A stretch of 64,000 bases of DNA, from assembly GCF_964019385.1 (NCBI RefSeq), contig NC_088643.1, forward strand, positions 46,959,050-47,023,049, given 5' to 3'. The notes below the pieces were generated by a model, which searched no databases, was not told the origin of the DNA, and saw nothing but the letters and a program-made list of their open reading frames with translations. This DNA comes from Sycon ciliatum. Its lineage: Eukaryota > Porifera > Calcarea > Leucosolenida > Sycettidae. A program made the position numbers and the translations under genes. Below are positions 45,901 to 57,900 of this stretch, piece after piece. Within the stretch, counting starts at the first letter, position 1, and every line of letters begins with the position of its first letter.

Positions 45901-48900
45901 CCCTGTGATGAGAAAAGGGACCAAATGGCTTTTTTTACTCAAACCGAGCTCTAAACATCAGAAGAAAGCTGGTTTCATGCAGAAAACGATGCAAAAAACA
46001 GAGCTGAATTATCTCAATTTTTGACAAAGCTACGGTCAATCTTCTAAGTGTCTTTTCAGATATTTTGCAGCCATACGAAGAACAGGATCATACAAAACTT
46101 TGAGGACTTATTGACACGAAATGTATGGGAATGTTTGAGCCTGCACACAGCCTGTAGTTACTGGCAATTGACACTGACATTTGACTGGGCCAAGAGGAAA
46201 AACTGTACAAGGTAATACTGGCATGCCACCACCATCAAACACACAAAGATGGAGCAAGTCCACGTCCCGAGACATTAAAAATACAGCAAGAAAATATACA
46301 ACCAGCAGCAATTTGGCATTAAAAAAGTTTTGAAGTAGCCGTGAGGTAGCAGAGTCTGTTACATTACTCCTCCACCGGAGAAGCACTAGTAGCGGCACTA
46401 GCAGACACATGCACAGCTGGCTTCGGGCAGAGCTCATCCTGGAATTGGTCAGGCACATGCGGGCGGATCTGATTATAGAGGTATTGCTGTCGTTGTTCGG
46501 ATAGTCCTGGTGCTTGAAGGACTGGGGGCATCCCTGCGGCAACAAGGGCGTCTTTAGACGTGGTGAGCACCTCCACATCGCTGTAGGTGTCTTCCAGGGA
46601 TGCCTTGACACTGACAATACCGGGCTTAGCTGCGTCGAATACCATGTGCTGAACCTTGCGGATTCCTTTCACTGGCTTGAAATGTTGAGCCAGAAATGTA
46701 TCCCAGGCTCTCCATTCCAAACCAGATCCAGGAATCAGCTGGGCCTTGTTGCAAGATGCGCTTTCATTGACCACTGCCACCAGCTGCCCCATGGTGTAGC
46801 AGTCGCTACGCCGGAACTTTTGCTTCAGCAGGCCAAAGCAGCCATCGACAAGGCACCGGGTATGGCCAGTCAACATGAAGGACAGTTCAATACGGTCATG
46901 CAGTCCCATAATCACCCTCCAGCAGAAATACGCTACGATAGTCCGATTCTTGTTCTGGCCTGCGCAATTATCACAGTGCAGGAGGCAGCCTTTCTCATGT
47001 AGTCCATAGAATGAAAAAAAATGGTGCAGCATGGAGGCCACCGCGTTCGGACCATGACTCGACTTGCCGTCTTGCCCGATGGTGTCTGACTCGTCGATCA
47101 GGTAGTTGACCTGCTGAGGCACAGCTTCATTGTTCACACCGAATATTTGCACCTTACGAGGTGCCTTAAAGTACAGGGGGCCCTCCTGACGTGCCGACTG
47201 CGGCAGTGCCACGTTCTGGGCAAAGTCGAACGTGTAGTGCGGGTGGTGCAGATCGCGTGAACATGGCTGGCTCAGCTGCTGCTGGATAGTCGTACATGCA
47301 TCAAGCTCTGCCCGGGCCTGTAGTGTCGCTTGACGGTAGTAGTCACGCTCTGCTTGCGTTGCGTCAAGGTGTTGTTTGAATTCATCGCATGCTGCACTCT
47401 TCTCGGGTTCCGTCCGTGCTTCCTGAATCCGTCGGCGGAAATTCTCACAGCGCGAGCATACGTCAGTGCGCGGCGTCATAATCTGAATGTTTGGCAAGCA
47501 GTCAAGCCAAACGGACCGAAATGTGTGGTAGCCCACAGCCCTGATGCCTGATTCCTCTAATGAGGTCACATAGCACTTGTGGATGGATTTAACCGTTGAT
47601 GACGCTGGCAGATAAGTTGGCGGTGCTCCAGCTCGCCCTCGAGTCGGTGCTGGCTGTGGTATGCCGAAGCGCTCAGTGTAAGTTTTTAGAAATTGCACAA
47701 CGGCAGACACAGTATCGTACGACAAAGCATGTTTAGGCTTCCTGCCGACATTGCCATGGGTCCGTGGCACCAGCCCATTCTCCTCCAAATGTTTTTTCAG
47801 ATTTTTTAGTTGCTTTGATCCGATGTTGTACAGCAATCGAAATCCACCGGCGCAAACCTCTTCGCCTTGGTAAGTATACCGATGCCATTGCTTCTTTCTC
47901 TTCTTCCCATGAGTCGTGGTGTCAGTAGAGTACTTGGATGACTCAAGAAGGCCCAAAATCACCAGCTCCTTCTCCCCTTTCTCCATTTCTGCGATGTTGA
48001 GCTGCAGCAGTCGAACATCTTCTGCATCAAACTTGTCCAAGCACTTTTTGCTGCACCCGCAGTTCACAGTTATTTCTTCCGCAGCTGCCGCCTCAGCAAG
48101 CGCTGGTTCTGCAGCCTGCGCTGGTTCTGCAGCCTGCGCTGACTCTTCGCCGAGGTATGATGCTGCAACTGCATCCACATCGAGTGACTCGTCCAAAAAG
48201 TGGTCTTCCCGATCATCGCCGTCTTCATCAGAGGAAGAGGATAGTTCTGACAACTCCAACGACAACTCCCTGTCAGAATCATCACTTGACTCGGCAATCT
48301 CCACTTCGATGCCCAAAAACTCTCTATCTAGCTCTGTCAAAGCTTCCCTGAGACTCGCATCAACGGTAAATGTTGGGATCGACATGTTTGCAAACAAATT
48401 TCTAAGCAGAACGAGAAAGAAACATCTGAAGTGATGTTCAAAGATTTTCTCTTTGCAACGGCAGCTCGCGGACGCGTAGCCTGCATGTCACGTACACCGT
48501 TCTCTGGCATGCGTGGGCCGATTGTGACGATCGAAATACGTACAGAAAGGCCACCAAAGCAGCTCTGCACTCGTTTTTACCGCATTGAATCACACAAAAC
48601 CCTTCTAAAGTTATTCCAAATCCAAGCGAATGCAGTCGAAAATCAGCGATTTTTCAAGTGCCCACTTTCAAACGCGTTGTACTCAACTGTCAGCTGACAG
48701 CCATTTGGTCCCTTTTCTCATCACAGGGCTCATATATATATATACGCAGATTGAGTATTTCGCTCCTGCTCTTGTAGCAATTGAGCACTCTTGCGTGGGG
48801 TAGTGCCTTTGCTGTGTGCGTTATGCAGAGCTCACTGACTTGTCAGTTTGAGCACTCTGGCAAGGTACGTTCGGGCCTGATTGGAAATTTTTATTTCCAT

Positions 48901-51900
48901 TGCTATCAGGTTCGGCCTCATTTCCTCTGTGCTGCGCTGACGAGTCCACAAAGGACGAAACAGTTCTGTCCGCAGATTGAGTATATATTATCCATATAAA
49001 ACCGCTCTGTGAGCGGTTCTGAAAAACCTTTACTGGTACTGCCCCGTCGTAAAAGTAAGAAATTAGAACTGGCCCATTGTCCCCCCAAATGCGAACTGAT
49101 CCACCTAAATCGCGAATGACGGGACCCGAACGCACCAGTAGCACGAGGTCGGGAGGGCACAGGACAGCAATTATCATAGGGTAACACCACCTACCGCTAG
49201 TACAGTACATGGCCTTTGGTCCGGACCAACGTCCCCATCTGCATCCACAGGTAGGAACCTCGTGCTACTGGTGCGTTCGGGTCCCGTCATTCGCGATTTA
49301 GGTGGATCAGTTCGCATTTGGGGGGACAATGGGCCAGTTCTAATTTCTTACTTTTACGACGGGGCAGTACCAGTAAAGGTTTTTCAGAACCGCTCACAGA
49401 GCGGTTTTATATGGATAATTTCAGTTCTTTTTCCGTTCCCTCCCCACCCCAACCCCGAAGATAAACATGATGACCACGCGCGCGATGTACTGTATGTAGC
49501 CATGAGACTGCAATAAAACACTGATACATACCAGCCCTCCTCGCCTCGCTACCCCGCACACAGATACACAAACATGCGTATGCACACGGCACACACACGT
49601 GGCCACGCACACATACGCACATGCACACGGCACAAACAGGAAATTCTTCATATATAATGCCATGCAAAGCAGTGGCCACCGTACTTGAGGAAGTCAGTTG
49701 TGAAACAAAAATAATTCAACTACAGCGTGTAGACAAGCTGACGGCCAAAGCACAACATAGCAAACATGACATTTGCCCAAGGATTGCAGTTTGCAGACCA
49801 CACCATGGAAGCAGCGAATACAGAATGTAATATCATACAAAGTGACAAGCAAGGAAGTGGCCATCATACACCAGAAACTTGCAGAAAGTCACACATCCAA
49901 CAGATAGAGAAGTGAACAGCAATCTGATACAGCCCAGACAGGACAAAGCTGACCTGATACTCGTCCCAGGATCGCAAGTGGCAAATCCTTTTCGATGCAT
50001 AACATGCAGGTGTACGTTAGACGCATGGACAACATCTGACCGTGTCGCCAGCATACAATGTCATCATATGTTTACCCCACAAGTTACACACATGCACAGT
50101 AGAAGCACAATGGAAGCAATGGAAAAGTACGATGTGGTTGCTGAAGCATCTTCACACTTCAAATTCAGACTTCAATGTGGTCGTCACGGGATGATATACC
50201 TGCAAGATACAAGTGATGAAGAAAGAAAGCAGAAGGTCGTGAGGTAGGCAATGAGTAGTCCTTTCCCAAAGATGCCATAGTTTTTCGCAACTTATGCTTT
50301 TCGCAACCGTGCCAAAACAAGTGCTAGTTGCTGAAATCGCATCCATATTTTCAGAAAAAGCTAAAAAGTTGCCAACATCGCAACTCAAAATTGGAGAGTT
50401 CTTGTGCAAAACCTACAAAACAGGGAGCAGAAATAGCAGAAATGCAGCGATGCTGCGACAGCAAACTCGTACACCCCTTCCTGCTGTGAACCACCATTTT
50501 ACACATTGCCAGTAGCCTGTTGCATGAATCCTACATGTACATGTACATCATTACAGTGCACGTAAAAGGGAATGCACATAATTATCGTAACTACCGTTGA
50601 TCTACTGTTTCTCAGAAATGAGCCTGAAGGCAGGCGAGAAATGAGCGAGCACGAGTATGTATTAATTGTCCAACAATGCAACATGTAGTCGGTGACTTGA
50701 CCTTTCGACCCCATGCCATGGGGCCAATTGCGCCAAGGTTGCGGAGAAGTTGCGAAATAGTTCCGAAAAATGAAGAAAGTTGTGAAAGTTGCGATTTCTT
50801 CCTAAACACCGAAAAGTTCCGAAAAAAGTGGCGAGCATCTTTGGGAAAGGGCTAGCTATGAGACACCACAAACGGGTCACCTACATGTATGTTCAGGGCT
50901 AGTGCACTCACACGGAGAATTGTCATAATCGAGCATTTCCCAAACTGAGAAGTGCAAAGAAATCCACTTGCATGCACAGGAGCAATTTTGCAATATTATG
51001 ATGCGCAATTCGACACGATCTGCGATGCTGCGTGCGATGTGCCCTGCCGTCATGATGGTGACAGTCACCGCGGTATGTTTTGTCAACGTCGCCCTTGCAC
51101 TCTTCTGTCAAGTCCAAAGTGCTCACATACTTGGCAATGTCTTTGCAGTGATTAACTTTTATCCTAGTTATGTCACGGGTAACTTTAATGAAGTACCCGC
51201 AGGCCGTGTCGATCCGCACATCGTCCACTCTCTCATATACTTGGCCTGCTTTGTCTGTGTATCCATTTCATGTGTGATCCACAAAATCGACTAGACAGTG
51301 GGTGCAATACGCTCTCTATCTGAAGACGTTCTTCTGGCGACATCTCGCCATGTACTTGGCCTGCTTTGCCTGTGTATCCATTTTCATGTGCGATCAACAA
51401 AATCTCAATGCACTACAGAGACTAGACAGTGGGTGCAATACGCTCTCTATCTGAAGACGTGAACCATTACATTTTTTGGAAAAGTTATACGTACACCTGA
51501 AACGTAATGAAGTACAGGAATAGAGAGAGTGACTACAATACGCTCTCGACCTGATATAGTGATAACGTGTTAGAAGGTAACAGGTCTACAGTCCCACCGT
51601 ACCCTTCCGACACGACTGTAGACCATTAATTTTTTTTGAGAAGTTATACGTACACCTTAAACGTAATGAAGTACAGGAATAGAGAGAGTGACTACAATAC
51701 GCTCTCGACCTGATAACGTGAGTACAAGACACTCTCCACCTGATAACGTGTTAGTAGAAGGTAATTGGCAACATATCAATGGGTTGCCTTACCGTGGTCT
51801 AGAGGAAACGTCTTCGCAGCAATATTTTCCCTCCAGCGCATTCAGTCGCCGACGCGACATCGTTTACTGGGCCGTTCCAGTTGCGGAAGACAATCGATTC

Positions 51901-54900
51901 ATCGGGCCAATTCAGCAACAGGGCCGTGGACACACAGGGGGCAGAGGAGAGACATTGTTAGTGGACAAGAAAATAATATGCAGTGGCAAGTGGCGAGTGC
52001 CGTACGGATGTCAAGTTGTCATGCACAATTCAGCTACTACTTACGGTCCAGCTAGTCCTGCCATTGCTCGCTCGTCCTGGTTCCTCCTCGTTCGTCTTCC
52101 TGCACGTCTGCTCTTCTCCTTCCCCACCGTTGGCTTTGCGGTACGGGGGTGCCGGAAGGAATTCCCACCATATCATTGTACATGAAGTCCCACCATGTCT
52201 CCATGTACATGTCCACGGCCACGTCAGCAGTTTGTATAGTACCGGAAGGAGTTCCCACGATGTCTCCAAAGGCCTAGAGCGGACGTCTTTGCAGCAATTC
52301 TTTTCACCCTGCACATTCACTCCGCCGACACGACATCGTCGACAGCGTTTACGGGGCCGTTCCAGGTGCAAAAGGTCCACGTCAGTAGTTCTCAACTATT
52401 TCGCGTACGGGATAGTCGCCGCGACAGCGTTTAAGGGGTCGTTCCAGGTGCAAAAGGCATCCATCAATGGCACTTTGCAGTACGGGGTACGGAAAGGGGC
52501 TTCCTCGTTCGACTTCGTCGACTTCTGCATGCAGTTCTCCTTCCCGTCGACCGAAAGGGGTCTCCTCGCAGTTGTCCTTGCCGTCAGGTCCACGTCATGC
52601 AGTTCTCAACTATTTCGCGTACGGGATATTCGTCTTTGTCGTACGCGGCATCGGCGTTTACCGAGTGGCATTGGCACAAAGCAGACCGTTGACGGGGTCA
52701 CGTGTCAAAAAAGTATCAACAACGTGTCGACTACGTGTCGACCACGTGTATAGCGGTACACTCAGCGGTACACTAATTCTCGTGCCATTCTCGTGTCACA
52801 AAACTGGAACATCGAGTACCAGTATGGAAAGGCTTCAGACAGGAAGCCTTTCCAATATACCCAATGCTGTAGACAGCAAGCTGTTTTGGCCATAAAGGCC
52901 TCATCAGTACAGCTACGAGCTAAATAGGCCGAGCTACCAGCCATGGCTAAAGGAAGCACATATATATATTCTAGGTGTCTATACCAAGGGTGGTCATATG
53001 GGCCGACAGGTCCACGATAAGGGTGGTTCTATACAGAGGGGTCCACACTGAGGGTGGTTCTATACAGAGGGGTCCACACTGAGGGTGGTTCTATACAGAG
53101 GGGTCCACACTGAGGGTGGTTCTATACAGAGGGGTCCACATTGAGGGTGGTTCTATACAGATGGGGGGGGGGGGGAGTCCACACTGAGGGTGGTTCTATA
53201 CAGAGGGGTCCACACTGAGGGTGGTTCTATACAGAGGGGTCCACCAGTGGCGTGCACCGAGTCTTGAAAGGGAGGTTTCTTGAGTTGGAAATTTTTCTGT
53301 AGATATAGTTATGTATTTGTGCACATGCGCATCCCTCCAACATCCCGTCGGAGATAACCATGATAACGGCGAGGGCTAGGGAGGAGGGGGGGGGGGGGGA
53401 CTCAAGATTAGGGGTGCAGGGCACCAATGAACACTGGTGCTGATGAGCAGGGGGGGGGGGGGACTCAAGATTAGGGGTGCAGGGCACCAATGAACACTGG
53501 TGCTGATGAGACGCGGGGCTCCGACTGCTATCATCAGATCATTCCGGCACAAACGCGTCTGAGAGGGAACCAGGTCCAGGGGTAGAAAGGACAGAAATAG
53601 GAGCAATGAGAAATGGAGGGAGGGGACGATTTTGCATGGAAATGTTGGTACATGTATAACCGGTAGCAGGATAAAATGGGTACGGGTTACCTTTTACATA
53701 CCAGCACTTGAAAAAGTATTTGCAAAGAGGGTGCAAAAGTCGATGTACTCATATACATGTTTGTCATATTGAACAAGTAAAAGTTTGATAGGCCTAGCCG
53801 CCTAGGCTACACTACAGTCTATAACACTATGTCTATGGTACTTCACTAGTCCACTCCAGGCTTGTTCCTTTCATCAAAACACTGCTTACATTCGACGTAT
53901 CTTTTCTTTCTGTTCTTATGACGAAGTTTTCAGCATGTATTGGCAATGTTCCACATGATTTCAATAAAGAGTTATGGACCTTGCTTCGATGGACGCTCGC
54001 GGAAGAAAAGCGAAGCCCTGCGTCCTTGATTCGCGGCCGGAGCAGCGCAAGTGGATCATGGATGCACATTTTTACGTCCTCCAGTCGACAACGTTTTTGA
54101 CGAACATCTCTGCTGCGCACATGAGCGAGAACGAAAGGCTGTGGAGATCTTGATTTGAGTCAACAGTTTGGAAGGAAATATCGTCAATCATACCCTTGAA
54201 CTGACTTGCATCGCGCAGGCTTGACTCAAATTTCGAGACAAAACGGATTTCTTGAATGTCATCGCCAATCCAGGAGCGAACCAGAGCTAGAGATCGATCT
54301 CTCTGTGGCTTCTCTCCACTGAAGAAAGAGAGAATAATGTATTTTGAACTGCATGCAAAGCAACTCTCTCTCACTTCGAAATAAGGACATAGTCACTGTA
54401 CTGTAAGCTGCCCGTCGATCGACGTGTATGCAGGATAACCAATCCAGTAGGCACGCTTTTCCTTTGGCAAGATTGCCCGAAAAAAGGTGGTTTCCAGACA
54501 CCAAAAAACTCATACGGTGCACGCGCCTGTCCACACTGAGGGTGGTTCTATACAGAGGGGTCCACACTGAGGGTGGTTCTATACAGAGGGGTGCACACTG
54601 AGGGTGGTTCTATACAGAGGGGTCCACACTGAGGGTGGTTCTATACAGAGGGGTCCACACTGAGGGTGGTTCTATACAGAGGGGTCCACACTGAGGGTGC
54701 CACGGTTCTATACAGAGGGGTCCACACTGAGGGTGGTTCTATACAGAGGGGTCCACAATGAGGGTGGTTCTATACAGAGGGGTCCACACTGAGGGTGGTT
54801 CCATACAGAGGGGTCCACAATGAGGGTGGCTGTATAGTACATGTATACCAGTAGATTGTCCGCCTTTTGCTACTAGGCAAATCCGTGTGCCCTGCTTCAA

Positions 54901-57900
54901 CAGACCTCTACAGCAGGGTCTGGCCGTAACAGCTACTAACTGATTTCCTTTGTTCCTTGCACCGCACGGCAGGTGGTGGACCTACTCATTGCCTTCTATC
55001 GGGTGATGACAACAGCCATCCAGTGGCATATGCCGCCGGCCTTATATGGGGTAAGGCGACGTGATGCTAGATTGAGTTGTTCCTAATTCCTATATATGGG
55101 CGTGTAAAGTACACGCATCCATTAGCAGACGGTGCTCACACTGGTCACAGGTAAACAGTCATGACGATGACGTGGCCAACCCGCGGCGGCCAGCTCTGCT
55201 GTAAGAACTCAAAGAATCGAATGTGTCACTTCAGACCTCTCCGGTGTCATCACAATGCATAGCAATGGCGCGTGGTAGTCGGGGATGGTCAACATTTAGT
55301 TTCTCGGAGCCACTCTGGCACTTTCCTGTCCAGCATGCATAGACCTCAGTCAGACAACTCAGCTACCGTTTTATCCCCAATAAAGTACAGTCCTTTTTTT
55401 TCAAAGGTGGTCTGCCTTGTACTAGTAAAGGAGACTGTACTTTTATTGATTTTGGCAAGATTGATCGCCTGCCGTGGGCGTAAGGGTTGGTTCACATATC
55501 GCCGGTACGCGCCGGGAGTCACCGGGAGTGGGCCTCTTGCAACCTCTCCCGGCGCATTGCGATTGTGTGAACCAGTGCAGTCGTAACAAAATCATACGGT
55601 AAAATATCGCAAGGGACCGCCGGCAAAGTTGGACAGTGCCCAACTCTTGCGATCTGCCCGGCACCGATCCCGTACAAATTTGACCAAAAGTGGTTTGTGA
55701 ACTGTTCGCGCCGGTGCCGGGAGCCAGACTTTGTCAAAATTCCAAACCAAGACTCATCCTAAATTTTCCTAAATTGAAGCTAAAGATGAGGTCCGTTCGC
55801 CATTCTTGTAGTCTTTTCAAGGTGGCAAATTAAGTCGGCATACCAACCCGTCCTTCTCGGATGATCTGCTTGACTGATGTGCAACTTATGAGACGAATAC
55901 AATTGAAATAAATAAAAATACGAAGGATACATAGACAAGTTCGTGTGACTTCATCAACGTTTGAACGCATAATTTCGACACCACCGCTTACTAGACTGCA
56001 ATAAAAAAGGTGTAGAAGTAGTTTCATGATCTCCAGTAAAAGGTAGCACCGAGTGGCCATCACCGAAAGACCTTGAACAACCGAAGAAACAAAGAATTTA
56101 GGCTTCAATTGGCAAACCTGTCGTAGCATTTGGGCACATTCTGTACTACTTTGTAGTAGATTTGGTACTCAAACCGTATGCGCAACGGATCGGGAGCTGG
56201 CTCACCGCCGATGTCTTGCGATGTCTTGCGGCGCCGATTTTGCTTATAGGAACCAACCCTAAACGAGAGAGCTTGAAAGCTCAGGGCCCTCACTATGCTT
56301 TTTTTTTGCGTCGGTCACCACTGCATGTTGTTCGAACTGATGGAACAGTTTTTGCAATACAATGATAAAAATAAAAATCCACCCACCCTCCCCATTTTTC
56401 TGAAATTCCGGCAGGACAATCATGAAGTACATGTATTCCCTGGCTTGGCCTAACATGGGATTCGAACCCGCACTATCGCCCTGCATGCATCTCCCCGATA
56501 CACTTCACATACATACACATTCTTCCAAGCAATTAGTTGCTTCGCGTTATGATCTTGCAGTTGAAAGCCCTATTTGAATAAGGTGGCCAGCTGTCTTTTA
56601 CAATAATATATTATTATAAAAATAAAAATCTGCTTGCCCTCCCCATTTTTTCTGAAAAAGGACTATCATTAAGTATATTCTTTGACTTGGTCTAACATGG
56701 GATTCGAACCCGCGCTATCACCCTGCATGCATTCCCCAGATGCACTTCACATACATACACATTCTTCCAAGCTGCTTCACGTTATGACTTTGCAGTTGAA
56801 AGCCCTCTTTGAATAAGGTGGCCAGCTGTCTTTTACAATGATACAAATATCAATCCGCCCTCCCTCCCCATTTTTTCTTGAAAAAAAGACGATCATGAAG
56901 TATATTCATTGGCTTGGCCTAACATGGGATTTGAACCCGCACTATCGCCCTGCATGCATTCCTCCGATACATTTCGCATACATACACATTCTTCCAAGTT
57001 GCTTCACGTTATGATCTTGCTGTTGAAAGCCCTGTTTGAATAAGGTGGCCAGCTGTCTTTGATGGTACGGTACGGGACATGTACGGGATAGCGCCAGGCA
57101 TGCCGATGCTGTCCTTGATGGTACGGTACGGGACATGTACGGGATAGCGCCAGGCATGCCCGACGACACAACAAACAATTACCGAATTAAAGTGGTGTGG
57201 ACCCTGGCTAGCGGCAGACGTTACTCAAGTAACTTAAGATGCAACCACACTACTTACAAAATCAAGTACATGTTTGCGTTCAGCTTTTCGATAACGCAAA
57301 GTTGCATCCACACTGTCATTTCATGCGTACGTTTTGTCCACGTTTCTGGGTCCCAGAAAATATAGCGCTGTGAAAATTTATGTATTACATGTACCGTAAA
57401 GTCGCGGATAAAAGCCGGCCTTATAAGCACATAAGCCGCTTTCTGCATCAGGCTTTAATGCAAACCATGCTTATATGCACCACTGATAATTTTGCCACGC
57501 GTAGATCTACCACTGACTACCGGTATGGCGGCAGTTTTACTATGCCTTGTTCTTAGCGCATGCACTCTTGACCTACCCGATCCGCGCTGCGGCATAGAAG
57601 CCAGGCTTATATGCATTTGACCCGTTTGATTTTCAGGCTTCTATCCGCGATGTGCGTGTACGCAAACCCGGCTTATATCCGCGACTTTACGGTACTTCGA
57701 AGTAGTAGTTTGAAAAAGAGTCGCAAGCGCCTTGACATACACGTTCAATGCCTCGGTCATCTCCTTCTCTCAGATGGTCCGCTCCAGGCTGTCATCTGGC
57801 CCTGCTTCGTCTTCTAAGTTCTGGTACGCTGCCCCAAGCTGCATGAGCTTCTCAGTTCGAGATCATCAACGAAATACAATGATTATGTACATGTACATGT

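Larger units (their letters stand above)
49423..52970. other. Intron stretch without recognised gene, with local duplications
   Basis: Holds a CA tract (49555-49635) and a TIR element (50258-50852). Two tandemly duplicated segments follow: about 110 bp at 51237-51342 and 51352-51462, and about 93 bp at 51465-51557 and 51625-51717. A GC-rich block at 51780-52700 repeats pieces such as ACGGGGCCGTTCCAGGTGCA and TTCTCAACTATTTCGCGTAC. Long open frames cross the last block but match nothing I recognise. Confidence 0.5.

Noticed and set aside
48918..49516. Overlapping ORFs on both strands encoding the same peptide (VLLVRSGPVIRDLGGSVRIW)
   Set aside because: Caused by the inverted arms of the foldback element at 48985-49421; the frames have no recognisable domain.
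51688..52895. Long plus-strand frames of 165-256 codons
   Set aside because: Composition and internal duplications look like a non-coding repeat block; no motif and no splice-consistent neighbours.
53430..53530. CTGATGAG motifs near 53448 and 53507 as hammerhead cores
   Set aside because: No GAAA and no pairing stems follow within the required distance.
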